A stretch of 64,000 nt of DNA from Novipirellula artificiosorum (GCF_007860135.1 NZ_SJPV01000001.1:863199-927198); one strand, 5' to 3'. Positions 36,697 through 45,989 are shown, numbered from the stretch's first letter. The notes: generated by a model from the sequence alone, not told the origin. Numbers and translations: made by a program.

Positions 36697-38109
36697 TCAG
36701 TCTTGATAAGTTGTGAACAAGTCGACAAATTCCTGATGGATCTCGGGACGCTTCTCCTTCAGATCCTGGCTTTCTCTGGGGTCTCGCTCGAGGTCATACA
36801 ACTCCACCGGAGCATCGAGACCATAGCGAACGGCTTTCCAGGAACCACGGCGCGCCGCTTGGTAGACTTCTCCAATGATTCCTGAATTTGGATCACCCGC
36901 TTGTTTTCCAAACTCCCAATACAACGTTCGATCCGGAATCGAACTCGGTTCGTTGCGCAGCAGACCCGCGATAGAAACCCCATTGGTTTTGACGCGAGGG
37001 ACTTGATTCAATGACACGTCGGCTAATTCCGCCAACGTAGGCAACACGTCCGCAAACGCCCAAGGTGTATCGTCGACGCGTGGTTTGGAGATCGTACCGG
37101 GCCAACTGACAATCATTGGAACGTGAATTCCACCATCGTAAACGTCTCGCTTCATTCCCTTGTAGGGCTGGGATGCACGAAAGAATTTGGGATCACCGCC
37201 ACCTTCGTCATGAGGTCCATTGTCAGAGGTAAAGAAGATCAGCGTCTTCTCAGCGATTCCTTTGGCCTGAATTACCGCAACGATCTGACCGACATAATCA
37301 TCGAGCGCCGTCACCATTCCGGCCAACGTCGCATCGGGATTGGGAACGGGCGTGGGATAGTACCACGCATATTTGTCGCTGGGGGTGCCCGTTGACATGC
37401 CGAGGTACGGACGAGGTGCAAAGGTGGCTTCGTACGGGGCGCTGTATTTTTTTGGAACCGCCAGTTCAGCATGGGGCGAAGAGAACGCAAGCAACACAAA
37501 AAAAGGATTCTTGCGATCCTGACCGATGTACTCGACCGCCTGCTTGGTAAACAACTCCTGGGCATAGGCTCCCTGGTTTCCACCTTCGTTGGATTCGATC
37601 CGCAGTTTCCTTCCATCTTTCCACAAAAACGGGGGATATTGCCGATGGCCTTCGAGGATCGAGTACATGCCATACCATGTATCAAAACCCATCGCCAACG
37701 GATCGGTCACTCCCATTTGCGATCCGATCGAGTACTTTCCGAACAAAGCCGTATCGTATCCGGCATGCTTCAGCACATCCGCGATCGTCACGTCGATCTC
37801 TTTCAACTGTACCGTGTTCGAATTGTTCTCCATCAACCGACCATCACGTCCGGTAAACAACGACACTCGAGACGGCGAGCAGACCGTGTTACCCGCGTAG
37901 GCTTGAGTGAATCGAATACCGCTGCGGGCCAGTGAATCAAGATGTGGAGTCTTGATCGGAGTGTCGCCATAAACACCGATCTGATTGAAACCCAGATCAT
38001 CCGCCAGAATAAAGACAACGTTGGGTTTCTCAGCGGGCTGCCCACCGCAGACGGCGCCATTCAAACTCGCGAGGCAAACAACAATGGTGAGCAACATCCG
38101 ATACGACAT
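36697..38109 (-). CDS. Secreted type-I sulfatase (arylsulfatase-like)
   Basis: A 470-aa exported sulfatase with signal peptide (LLTIVVCLASLNGAVCG). Metal pair D37-D38 in VVFILADDLGFNQIGVYG, formylglycine motif C77-S-P-S-R, ALFGKYSIGSQ in place of the usual GKWHLG, and LIFFTSDNGPHDEGGG. The C-terminus (LYDLERDPRESQDL) is full length. GKYSIG is a subgroup feature that changes the His of GKWH, so substrate contacts probably differ from the other sulfatases here. It converges with the rightward train and is followed upstream by the FadL-like barrel on the same strand, 44 bases away. Confidence 0.92.
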   Translation of the reverse strand: MSYRMLLTIVVCLASLNGAVCGGQPAEKPNVVFILADDLGFNQIGVYGDTPIKTPHLDSLARSGIRFTQAYAGNTVCSPSRVSLFTGRDGRLMENNSNTVQLKEIDVTIADVLKHAGYDTALFGKYSIGSQMGVTDPLAMGFDTWYGMYSILEGHRQYPPFLWKDGRKLRIESNEGGNQGAYAQELFTKQAVEYIGQDRKNPFFVLLAFSSPHAELAVPKKYSAPYEATFAPRPYLGMSTGTPSDKYAWYYPTPVPNPDATLAGMVTALDDYVGQIVAVIQAKGIAEKTLIFFTSDNGPHDEGGGDPKFFRASQPYKGMKRDVYDGGIHVPMIVSWPGTISKPRVDDTPWAFADVLPTLAELADVSLNQVPRVKTNGVSIAGLLRNEPSSIPDRTLYWEFGKQAGDPNSGIIGEVYQAARRGSWKAVRYGLDAPVELYDLERDPRESQDLKEKRPEIHQEFVDLFTTYQD

Positions 38110-38153
38110 GCCGGTTCACTTTCTGATTTGGGGGAACTCGTAACGCTTAGCAA

Positions 38154-39413
38154 TCACCATTGATCGGGCACGCTAACATGGCTGCACCCGCCGCGACCAA
38201 ACCGCCACGTCGTGCCGAAACCAACCCAATAGCTTTCGACGGATGCCTGCGAAAACGTATAGGTCTGTGTCGCATTGAACGCACCACCCGCAAAGAGATC
38301 AAGATCGACGCCCGGCAACACGTCGGTCAGCCCAATGCCCCCACTGATCCGGTGCTCGTTGATGTTGGGAAACAGAGCTTGGATATAGTCGACACCAGCT
38401 TGGGGAGTGATCGGGCCGAAGCTTGGAGCAACGATGTTCTTCGTTGTGTTTTCGGCGTAGGCATAACCCGCTCGGAGCTTGCATCTGCTGCTGGCCGTGT
38501 ATTGAAGACCAGTCTGCAAAGCAAATTGGTCATCCCAAATGGCACCAAAAAAATCCGTGTTGGACCAATCAAAAACCATGAAGTCGACCGCTACCAGCAG
38601 TTTGCCGCCTAGCAGCGACTCGTCGGCAATTCCGATTCCGTATTTGTTGGGCAGCGAGACATCGAAATCCTGAAAGGGAGCGGTCGGCAGACCAATCTGC
38701 ACATAATCATCGAAGGTAAATTTCTGCTCGGTATGCCAATACCCGCCGAGTGTCGTCGTGTCTCTGACGTCATAGGTGAACCCCAACGCGCCACGCAAGT
38801 TGTAGGCCGGTGTGGAGGCGCTGATTCCGGCAAAGATCCCATCCATGGAAGCCGAACCAACCGTTCCCAACATGCCAATCGAGAGTCGGTCCGTCAATTC
38901 GACCCCCGCGCCGACAGCCGTCTGCAAGACAGCCATTTCCGCTGAGGTGCCCTTGCTTTCTGGCACATAGCGATAGTTTACGCCGAGTCCCGAAGCGGTC
39001 AGCAGCCCTACGCCGACGGTGGCAGGCAGCCCCAATGCAGTGAAATCCTGGCTCAATGAAATGTTGCCAACGATCGAACCGGGGCGATGCGACTTCGCTT
39101 TGAACGGCTGGATCGATCCGGCCCCGATCCCGATCGTGGCATCATTGTCCAAGTTGATCGTGGGCTCGACCCAAGCGCCGCCGAAGCTGAATTGCGTGCC
39201 TTTTTTCTGGGCCAGCGTCGCTGGGTTGAGCGCCAACGTCGTTTGAAGATCCTGAGGGCGTGCGATTCCCGCACCTCCCATACCACCCGAAGCTGGCAAC
39301 ACGCTGGCCTGCAGCTCAACCCCAAAAGCCTGCCCAAAACTCTGCTTCGGGGCAAGCACCGTCAAGTGACAAGCCAAGACCGTCACAACCGCTAGAACTT
39401 TACCAATCGACAC
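38154..39413 (-). CDS. FadL/OmpP1-family outer-membrane barrel
   Basis: A 419-aa outer-membrane protein, predicted to admit hydrophobic or aromatic molecules. After a signal peptide (VLAVVTVLACHLTVLA) the mature N-terminus reads ASGGMGGAGIARPQDLQTTLALNPATLAQ, the FadL hatch signature (GAGxA ... NPA). Alternating beta strands and a lateral-opening style repertoire follow (GLGVNYRYVPES, LRAGYAYAENT), and the chain ends in W. I chose the GTG at 39413 because AAAGGAG stands 8 bases upstream; the frame is open to a TTG at 39455. It may share a transcript with the sulfatase downstream. Confidence 0.87.
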   Translation of the reverse strand: MSIGKVLAVVTVLACHLTVLAPKQSFGQAFGVELQASVLPASGGMGGAGIARPQDLQTTLALNPATLAQKKGTQFSFGGAWVEPTINLDNDATIGIGAGSIQPFKAKSHRPGSIVGNISLSQDFTALGLPATVGVGLLTASGLGVNYRYVPESKGTSAEMAVLQTAVGAGVELTDRLSIGMLGTVGSASMDGIFAGISASTPAYNLRGALGFTYDVRDTTTLGGYWHTEQKFTFDDYVQIGLPTAPFQDFDVSLPNKYGIGIADESLLGGKLLVAVDFMVFDWSNTDFFGAIWDDQFALQTGLQYTASSRCKLRAGYAYAENTTKNIVAPSFGPITPQAGVDYIQALFPNINEHRISGGIGLTDVLPGVDLDLFAGGAFNATQTYTFSQASVESYWVGFGTTWRFGRGGCSHVSVPDQW

Positions 39414-39678
39414 GTCCTGCACTCCTTTGCCCGCGGACTCTCCATCCGCCTGCAACGCTGAAGGCGAACCCTTTGCTGAATCGGCACGGCACAGATCCTC
39501 TACCTACGAATTTCAGCGCAATCAGAGTGATTCAGCGGCCATCAACCCGATGAATCTGCAACACGCGAACAACCGGCAAAGTCAAACAGCCAACCTGTAT
39601 TCGATGACCCACCGATTCTGCGGAGGAGCCAGGATTTCAACCAGCACGGGCTCCAGGCAACTTCTTGACGCTGTTCGT

Positions 39679-40197
39679 TCAATCTTCGGCGGCATCTGCG
39701 TCATAGGGACTGTCGGAGCCGACGAGCTGGCAATTATCGCATTCGTTTTTTCCAGTCGGCTGACCGGGAGGGTGCCGTGGAGACGAGGCCAGCGATGCTT
39801 GAACAGCAGCATATGCGACCATGCCGTAGGTCGCAGACAGTGCGATTCCCCAAAAAGCCATGTCAAGTGTGTCATCCCATGCGTTGTCGACCGGAGCATA
39901 GTGGAGAAGAATTTCAGGAAGAGGAGGGTGCGCGCGTTCGTAGGCATTCAGAGCGGCGTAGTACCCCAAACTGTGCATGAACGTCCACGCGAGCGTTGAG
40001 ATGTAGTGAACGACCATCGCCATTCGGATTCGCAATCGAAGCCGGAGATGGAGCAAACAGGTGATTGCGGTTGGGGTAACAGAGACAAGGTCAGTCCAAT
40101 CCGAACTGCCAAAGGTCGCCTCGATACGAAAGGCCGCGAGATGCAACGCAACGAGTGCGGTGATTCCGAGAAGATCAAGAATCTTGAATTGACGCAT
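39679..40197 (-). CDS. Small membrane protein of the planctomycete 'F.I.DLL' type
   Basis: A 172-aa membrane protein of unknown function. The N-terminus MRQFKILDLLGITALVALHLAAF matches a recurrent planctomycete pattern (MRxFxIxxLL then a membrane helix). About four hydrophobic segments follow, with a hydrophilic C-terminal tail containing Cys, Pro and acidic residues. The ATG at 40197 is preferred to the TTG two codons earlier. No operon partner is evident and no function should be assigned. Confidence 0.65.
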   Translation of the reverse strand: MRQFKILDLLGITALVALHLAAFRIEATFGSSDWTDLVSVTPTAITCLLHLRLRLRIRMAMVVHYISTLAWTFMHSLGYYAALNAYERAHPPLPEILLHYAPVDNAWDDTLDMAFWGIALSATYGMVAYAAVQASLASSPRHPPGQPTGKNECDNCQLVGSDSPYDADAAED

Positions 40198-40640
40198 TTT
40201 CAATTCGTTCTAGGCGGTTGCAACGGGCGGCGTCTTTCCTGGCATTTCTGGCCATCGTACAGATTCGTCCTGTTTGCGTCTATCTTCCGCTGCGGCTCTC
40301 CGCTTCTTGCACGCTCCGCAAGAAAGCTTGCCTCATGGAGTCGTCACGGACGTGGCGATCGTCGGTGCATTGTTCGAGATGACGCGAATGCGGTTCGTCT
40401 TTGCGCTAATTTACTTTGTCGTGATCGGTAGTTTCGGCTATTCTGTGTGCCACAGCCAACTCTGTTTTTCAAACCAGATTGAATTCGGGAGTGAGCAAAA
40501 TGGCGTCAGCCGCGGAGGATTGACGTCTCCCCGTTGGAGTTCAAGCTCGAGATTGTGACAGCGCAGAATGCATGGTGAAGCTTGAACTCCAACCTTCGCA
40601 GGATGCGATAGCAACCGACCCTCTCCTTAGGAAGAAACCT
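40198..40640 (+). other. Gene-poor stretch upstream of a sulfatase
   Basis: About 440 bases without a convincing gene. It contains the GTTGGAGT hairpin at 40533-40593 and the sulfatase ribosome-binding site (TTAGGAAG, 8 bases before the ATG at 40641). A short hydrophobic frame near 40380-40450 on the plus strand has no recognisable features. Confidence 0.5.
40533..40593. repeat. Hairpin repeat with GTTGGAGT ends (copy 1)
   Basis: GTTGGAGTTCAAGCT (40533-40547) and AGCTTGAACTCCAAC (40579-40593) are a perfect 15-base inverted repeat around a 31-base loop. The outer eight bases are shared with the hairpin at 44018-44086, so they appear to be one dispersed family. No T tract follows, so a terminator role is not indicated. 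Confidence 0.8.
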
Positions 40641-42065
40641 ATGAAAACACTGCAATTACTTACCATCACGTTGCTTGGCGTCTTGCCATCCCTCGGCATC
40701 GCCGAGTCACCCCGTCCGAATCTGTTGTTTATCTTTGCCGATGATTGGGGCTGGGGGGATCTTGGCTGTCATGGTCATCCCTATGTTCAAACACCGAACA
40801 TTGACCGACTTGCTCGTGAAGGCACCGACTTTCATCGGTTTACGGTCGCCAGTGGTGTGTGTTCGCCGAGCCGAACGGCGGTGATGACGGGACATTTCCC
40901 AGCTCGCTACAACATCGACGGGCACTTTGCTTGGGTGGAGACGAATGCGAAACGCAACATGCCCGATTGGCTTGACCCCGCTGTGGTTACCTTGCCAAAA
41001 CTATTGCATCGCGGTGGCTATGCGACAGCACACTTCGGTAAATGGCATCTTGCCAACGACATGATTCCTGATTCACCGTCGCCCGGCGTTTACGGTTACG
41101 ACGCGTACGGCGCATTCAACTGCTCGGGCGAACAGATGCCGGTTCACGAAGATGCGGCCGGCGCGATTGCGTTCATCGAAAAGAGCCACCAAGCCGGCAA
41201 GCCGTTCTTTATTAACCTCTGGGTCCATGAACCTCATACCCCCTTTCACACGGTTCCAAAGTATCGCTGGCGTTTTCGAGACAGCGGACTCGAAGAAGCC
41301 GACGAAATTTATGCTTCGGTCCTGTCACATGCCGATGATCGAATCGGCCAGGTGCTCGATACACTCGATCGGTTGGAGTTGACAGAGAACACGTTAGTGA
41401 TCTTCAGCAGTGACAACGGACCGGCTCGTGCGTCAGGCTCAACGGAGTTGTCGCTGACGTATGATACGGCCACAGGTGCGGGATATGGTATCGCTGCCTC
41501 CAAAGGCATCACGGCTGGCCGCAAGGGTTATAAGGCTGCGTTGTTTGAAGGCGGGATCAATGTCCCCTTCCTCGCCCGGTGGCCTGGGAAGATTGCGGCT
41601 GGTGAAATTGATCGCTCTTCGATGATTTCGGCAGTCGACTTGTTGCCCACGTTTTGCCAGATCGCAGGCGTTGAACTGCCACCTGACTATCAGCCTGATG
41701 GCGTCAGTCAGCTCGCTGCTTTGACGGGCACACCGTCGCAGGGACGAGAGGCCCCACTTTTTTGGAAAATGTCGGGACGATGGCCACCGAGAGTGACCCC
41801 CTCTTACCACTGGGTTACGTACGCTACGGTCAATCGCAATTGGAAACTGCTGACGAACGAAGCGCTCAACCACTCGGAACTCTATGACATCGTCTCCGAT
41901 CCGTATGAAAAAAACGACGTTGCCCAAACGCGTCCCGAGGTGGTCGCGCAGTTGATCCAGTCGATTTCGCAATGGAAAGCGACTCTGCCTACCAAGCCGA
42001 GCGGCAAGGTGTTCTCAATCCAGCGAGAAGCTTCGACCGAGGCCACCGCACGACCGAAACACTAG
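40641..42065 (+). CDS. Secreted type-I sulfatase
   Basis: A 474-aa exported sulfatase. Signal peptide LLTITLLGVLPSLGIAES, metal pair D34-D35 in LLFIFADDWGWGDLGCHGH, formylglycine motif C74-S-P-S-R, HFGKWHLANDM and LVIFSSDNGPARASGS. AGGAAG precedes the ATG at 40641, which settles the start despite an open frame upstream. Its TAG stop (42063-42065) is part of the terminal CTAGTGGACC of a structured repeat. Another sulfatase follows after 93 bases, the gap being almost entirely that repeat. Confidence 0.93.
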   Translation: MKTLQLLTITLLGVLPSLGIAESPRPNLLFIFADDWGWGDLGCHGHPYVQTPNIDRLAREGTDFHRFTVASGVCSPSRTAVMTGHFPARYNIDGHFAWVETNAKRNMPDWLDPAVVTLPKLLHRGGYATAHFGKWHLANDMIPDSPSPGVYGYDAYGAFNCSGEQMPVHEDAAGAIAFIEKSHQAGKPFFINLWVHEPHTPFHTVPKYRWRFRDSGLEEADEIYASVLSHADDRIGQVLDTLDRLELTENTLVIFSSDNGPARASGSTELSLTYDTATGAGYGIAASKGITAGRKGYKAALFEGGINVPFLARWPGKIAAGEIDRSSMISAVDLLPTFCQIAGVELPPDYQPDGVSQLAALTGTPSQGREAPLFWKMSGRWPPRVTPSYHWVTYATVNRNWKLLTNEALNHSELYDIVSDPYEKNDVAQTRPEVVAQLIQSISQWKATLPTKPSGKVFSIQREASTEATARPKH

Positions 42066-42146
42066 TGGACCGTCAGCATTCTATTTTGGGGTAGTGGATC
42101 TTGTTAAAGATCCTAAAACACGAGTATCTTGAACAGAATCCACTAA
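42062..42146 (+). repeat. Structured CTAGTGGACCGTCAGC repeat, partial copy
   Basis: Begins CTAGTGGACCGTCAGCATT, then GGGGTAGTGGAT, a small perfect hairpin GGATCTT-GTTA-AAGATCC, and ends in a degenerate complementary half (ATCTTGAACAGAATCCACTA). It matches the left half of the full element at 46222-46352 (opposite orientation) but lacks the right terminal repeat. It fills the gap between two sulfatase genes and supplies the TAG stop of the upstream one. Confidence 0.8.
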
Positions 42147-42158
42147 CGGCAACCTACA

Positions 42159-43892
42159 ATGAAAAACAAGTTGATTATCACCCTCGTCGGATCTTTCGCT
42201 TGCCTTTTTGGGGGGATGACGAACGCTGCGGAACCGGATCGGCCCAACGTGCTGTTCATCGCAATGGATGACTTGAACGATTGGATTGGCTGCCTGGGGG
42301 GGCACCCCCAGACCATCACTCCGAATCTGGATCGATTGGCCGCCACCGGAACCCTTTTCACGAACGCACATTGCCCTGCACCTGCGTGTAACCCCTGTCG
42401 TTCTGCGATCTTCACCGGTCGCGCGCCCAACCGCAGCGGTATGTATGACAATCGGCAACAGATGCGCGAGGTTATGCCCGACGAGGTGCTGATCCCACAA
42501 TACTTTCGCAACTCGGGGTATCGTGCAGCCGGGTCGGGCAAGATGCTGCACTACTTTATCGATGCGGCTTCTTGGGACGAATACTTCCCAAAAGCGAGTT
42601 CGGAGAACCCGTTACCCGAAACGTTCTATCCGAAAACTCGCCCCGTCAACCTGCCACGTGGTGGCCCTTGGCAATACGTCGAAACCGACTGGGCAGCACT
42701 CGATGTGACCGACGAAGAATTCGGTGGTGACTGGTCCGTCAGCAAATACGTGGCCGATCAGTTGAGCCAGAAACACAAGCAGCCGCTATTTTTGGCGTGC
42801 GGATTGTATCGCCCTCATGAACCCTGGTTTGTGCCGAAGAAATACTACGAGCCGTTTCCGCTCGAAAGCATCCAGTTGCCGCCTGGCTATTTGGCGGATG
42901 ATCTCGACGATGTTCCCCCCGCTGGCGTCCGCGCGGCTCGAAATCGTTACTTCGAACACATCCTGCAGCACGATCAGTGGAAACAGGGCATCCAAGGGTA
43001 CTTGGCCTCGATCCATTTTGCCGACGCGATGCTGGGCCGTGTACTCGATGCGCTCGAATCAGGCCCAAACGCTGACAACACCCTCGTTGTGCTTTGGTCC
43101 GATCATGGTTGGCAATTGGGTGAGAAGGAACACTGGCAAAAGTATACACCTTGGCGTGCGGTGACGCACGTTCCCCTGATGATCCGCGTGCCACCGAGCA
43201 TTTCGAAGGCCTTGCCCGATGGCACAACGGTCGGCGCGGTCTGTGACGCGCCCGTGAATCTGCTCAGCTTGTACCCGACGCTGATCGATCTGTGTGGGCT
43301 CGATTCGAAACCAGACAACGATGGCCCGAGTTTGTTGCCATTGTTGATCACCCCTTCTAGAAAGGACTGGTTGCACCCGAGCGTAACCTTCTTGGCACAA
43401 CCGGGCAGTTACAGTGTCAGCGGTCGGACGCACCGCTACATCCATTACCACGATGGTAGCGAGGAATTCTACGAGATCGACAGCGATCCCTATGAGTGGA
43501 CGAACCTCGCCTCGGATGAGGCGTCGACGGCGCTGCTTGCCGATTTTCGAGAACGATCGCCGAAGACGTTTCACGAGCGAGTCGAACCGTCGATCGATTC
43601 ACTCACGAAGCTGCTTTGGGTTCCCGACCGCGATCAGCCAACACCGCCATCCGTTCCGGATGGCAATCCATTTTCCGTTTACTTCACCAATCAACGCGAC
43701 CAACCGGTTCAGTTGTGCTGGATGGATCTGGCAGGCAAACCGAAGTCTTACGGAACGATTGAATCGGGTGAACAAAAAGCCCAACAAACGCGTCCTGGTG
43801 CGGTTTGGCTGATTCGCGATGCGGCAACCCAGCAACCTCTGGGTTACTTCGTCGTTGACGATCGGACGGCTCAAGCGATCGTGCCCAAGTAG
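42159..43892 (+). CDS. Secreted iduronate-2-sulfatase-like enzyme with C-terminal VHL-beta-like domain
   Basis: A 577-aa exported protein. Residues ~25-490 are an iduronate-2-sulfatase-like enzyme: VLFIAMDDLNDWIGCLGG, formylglycine motif C77-N-P-C80-R (Cys where Ser is usual), GSGKMLHYF, and LVVLWSDHGWQLGEKEHW. Residues ~505-577 form an extra domain (VYFTNQRDQPVQLCWMDL, GKPKSYGTIESGE, GAVWLIRDA) that lines up with the beta domain of the human von Hippel-Lindau protein. W521, Y531 and W550 correspond to VHL W88, Y98 and W117 of the hydroxyproline pocket; S111 is Thr (T544) and H115 is Ala. In a secreted sulfatase it might bind a hydroxyproline-rich or other matrix ligand; this is inference. 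Confidence 0.88.
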   Translation: MKNKLIITLVGSFACLFGGMTNAAEPDRPNVLFIAMDDLNDWIGCLGGHPQTITPNLDRLAATGTLFTNAHCPAPACNPCRSAIFTGRAPNRSGMYDNRQQMREVMPDEVLIPQYFRNSGYRAAGSGKMLHYFIDAASWDEYFPKASSENPLPETFYPKTRPVNLPRGGPWQYVETDWAALDVTDEEFGGDWSVSKYVADQLSQKHKQPLFLACGLYRPHEPWFVPKKYYEPFPLESIQLPPGYLADDLDDVPPAGVRAARNRYFEHILQHDQWKQGIQGYLASIHFADAMLGRVLDALESGPNADNTLVVLWSDHGWQLGEKEHWQKYTPWRAVTHVPLMIRVPPSISKALPDGTTVGAVCDAPVNLLSLYPTLIDLCGLDSKPDNDGPSLLPLLITPSRKDWLHPSVTFLAQPGSYSVSGRTHRYIHYHDGSEEFYEIDSDPYEWTNLASDEASTALLADFRERSPKTFHERVEPSIDSLTKLLWVPDRDQPTPPSVPDGNPFSVYFTNQRDQPVQLCWMDLAGKPKSYGTIESGEQKAQQTRPGAVWLIRDAATQQPLGYFVVDDRTAQAIVPK

Positions 43893-44315
43893 CCCTCTAA
43901 AGCCTGGGCTTCTTGACCGGTTTTCGAATCGAACGCCCTTTTGAGAAACACCCAACTTTGCTCACAAACCCTTCGATGGAATCGTCATGAAGTACGCATT
44001 CCTAGCCCAGATGATTCGTTGGAGTGGTAGGCTTTAGCCGATTGCGGCTGGACCTTGCTGAATCGGCTAAAGCCTACAACTCCAACGTGCGCAGTCTGTT
44101 CCTTACTCAATCGATGTAAGCTGATTGCATACAAAGGGTTACGGGGAATAGGTTTGGACGGATGAATAATCCGGGCTAGCTGGACAGCGCCACTTTGTGG
44201 GCATTTGCTGTAATTTGCCGAATCAATCTCGGACTGAGCGGCGAGCGTGGGCGATGCCATCTGGCACTGCCATCTGGCAACACACGCCACGCCCGCGAAC
44301 GTCATGTTGCGATGC
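43893..44315 (+). other. Gene-poor stretch between convergent genes
   Basis: About 420 bases between the stops of the sulfatase and the minus-strand FMN protein. It contains the long hairpin at 44017-44087. No gene is supported. Confidence 0.55.
44017..44087. repeat. Hairpin repeat with GTTGGAGT ends (copy 2)
   Basis: Arms 44017-44043 and 44061-44087 pair over 27 bases with one mismatch: GTTGGAGT, two bases, then TAGGCTTTAGCCGATT, facing AATCGGCTAAAGCCTA ... ACTCCAAC around a 17-base loop. The ends match the hairpin at 40533. It sits between convergent genes, so it could act as a two-way RNA barrier, but there is no T tract. Confidence 0.85.
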
Positions 44316-45989
44316 TTAAGACATCAACAACTGCCGAGCCTTGTCGTCATCGACGTCGGTGATGAACGCAATGCCGGTCTCCTCTTCCGTTTCGCGGTTC
44401 GCCGCAACGATGTCGCTGCGGTCGACTTGAGAAAGCGAGAATTTTCTTGCACCGGCCATCAACTGCTGCAGGCCTGCGGCCAATTTATCAGCCAACGTCC
44501 AGATCGCTATCGCACCGTAGGGCACGTTCTTCATCTCGTCTTTGCCTAACCGATTTTGCACTTCATGGTAACCAGCAAAAATTTCATCCGCTGAGTGTCC
44601 AATCTCTCGCACCGTCGCAGGCAATTTATCCCATGTGCCATGAACCGTATCACGGCGGACCAATTCGCCATCAACAATCGCTTCCCCCTCTTCGCCCTTC
44701 AACACACCTTCGACGTTCGAGCCAACAAATCCAGGGATCATCAAAGCACGCCCCATGCAGATTAACTTCGTAAAGGGTGCGCCGAGGGCCAAGGCTTTGA
44801 AGAGATGATCTTCACGAGCCAACCCGCCTGCGAACGCCATGTCGACGACGTTCTTCCCGGCATTGGCCAAGATTTGTCCATACTGATTTGCTTTCGCATG
44901 TAGCAACACCGAGGGCACGCCCCAGGTTTCCATCATGTTCCAGGGACTCATTCCCGTTCCACCGCCGCTGCCATCGATCGTTAACAAATCCAGGTTCGTT
45001 TCGCTGGCATACTTGATCGCCATTGCCAGGCCTTCCATGCCGTACGATCCGGTCTTCAACGTAATCCGCTCATATCCAAGACCACGCAGGTAGTCAACCG
45101 ATTGCATGAAGTTCTCATGCACCGCGGCTTCGCTTCGAAGATCGGTGTAGCCGAGCCGACTGTGACGAGCAAACGCGCGGATGGCATTTCGATCAAACGC
45201 ATCCTTCACTTCCGGTAGCGACGGATCGGGGTCAACCACATACCCACGTTCTTTCAGGAACATCGCGTAGTCGTACGTGCTGACTTGGATCTCGCCGCCA
45301 ATGTTCTTTGCGCCCTGTCCCCACTTCAGTTCGATCGTGACTTTATCGCCATACTTGTCCACGACATATTCCGCAACGCCGTTACGAGTATCTTCCACGT
45401 TCAACTGAACAATGACGGCTCCAAAGCCATCGTAGTAGCGCAGGAAGGTGTCAATGCGGCGATCAAGTTCGGGGGCTTTCTTGACGCATCCCTTTTCGAT
45501 GACGGATTGTCGGTCGACACCAACAACGTTTTCTCCAACCACGATCGGAAAGCCCACCAGAGCGGCACCCGTTGCGAACGATTCCCAATACTTCGCGGCA
45601 ATAATCGTTGACCCAAGTGCTCCGGTCATTAACGGCACGCGAGCTTTGGTCTTTATCTTGGACCCGTATTCGGTTTCGACCGAGACGTTTGGGAACACGC
45701 AATCGTCGGCCGAGTCGGACAATCCCGGCGGAAGCCCCTTTGCACCGTAAACACCACCTTGGATTCGCAAATTGTTGTAATTCACGCCGACGTGCGTGGT
45801 GTTGCCGCTGCCGGCCGTGACCAATCCAAAGTCACGGGGATAGAGCAGTTTGCGCCCCACCAAGCTGCCAAGCCAAGTCTCGCACTTTCCTTTACAATCC
45901 GCTCGGCACAGGGTACACAACCCCGACTCACACGGATTACCACGGTTGGTTGTTCCCAATACGTCATTTGATCTGATCCACTCCGCCAC
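44316..45989 (-). CDS. FMN-binding glutamate-synthase-family protein
   Basis: A cytoplasmic flavo/iron-sulfur enzyme of about 557 aa, similar to the FMN (GltB-central/GlxD-like) part of glutamate synthase. The N-terminus has a cysteine cluster, CESGLCTLCRADCKGKC. The (beta/alpha)8 FMN-binding region includes ELKWGQGAKNIGGEIQVS, DLLTIDGSGGGTGMSPWNMMETWG, VVDMAFAGGLAREDHLFKALALGA and LICMGRAL. The amidotransferase and other GltB domains are absent, as in archaeal-type and methylamine-glutamate-related enzymes. The frame opens at an ATG at 46052; I prefer the GTG at 45989, preceded by GTGAGG. The physiological substrate is unknown. Confidence 0.85.
   Translation of the reverse strand: MAEWIRSNDVLGTTNRGNPCESGLCTLCRADCKGKCETWLGSLVGRKLLYPRDFGLVTAGSGNTTHVGVNYNNLRIQGGVYGAKGLPPGLSDSADDCVFPNVSVETEYGSKIKTKARVPLMTGALGSTIIAAKYWESFATGAALVGFPIVVGENVVGVDRQSVIEKGCVKKAPELDRRIDTFLRYYDGFGAVIVQLNVEDTRNGVAEYVVDKYGDKVTIELKWGQGAKNIGGEIQVSTYDYAMFLKERGYVVDPDPSLPEVKDAFDRNAIRAFARHSRLGYTDLRSEAAVHENFMQSVDYLRGLGYERITLKTGSYGMEGLAMAIKYASETNLDLLTIDGSGGGTGMSPWNMMETWGVPSVLLHAKANQYGQILANAGKNVVDMAFAGGLAREDHLFKALALGAPFTKLICMGRALMIPGFVGSNVEGVLKGEEGEAIVDGELVRRDTVHGTWDKLPATVREIGHSADEIFAGYHEVQNRLGKDEMKNVPYGAIAIWTLADKLAAGLQQLMAGARKFSLSQVDRSDIVAANRETEEETGIAFITDVDDDKARQLLMS

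Noticed and set aside
42081..42551. 156-codon minus-strand frame over the repeat and the VHL-like sulfatase start
   Set aside because: It overlaps the structured repeat and the sulfatase N-terminus, and has no recognisable motif.
44017..44087. Hairpin considered as a Rho-independent terminator
   Set aside because: The stem is strong but no T tract follows on either strand, and its ends match another hairpin elsewhere, so a repeat call is better.
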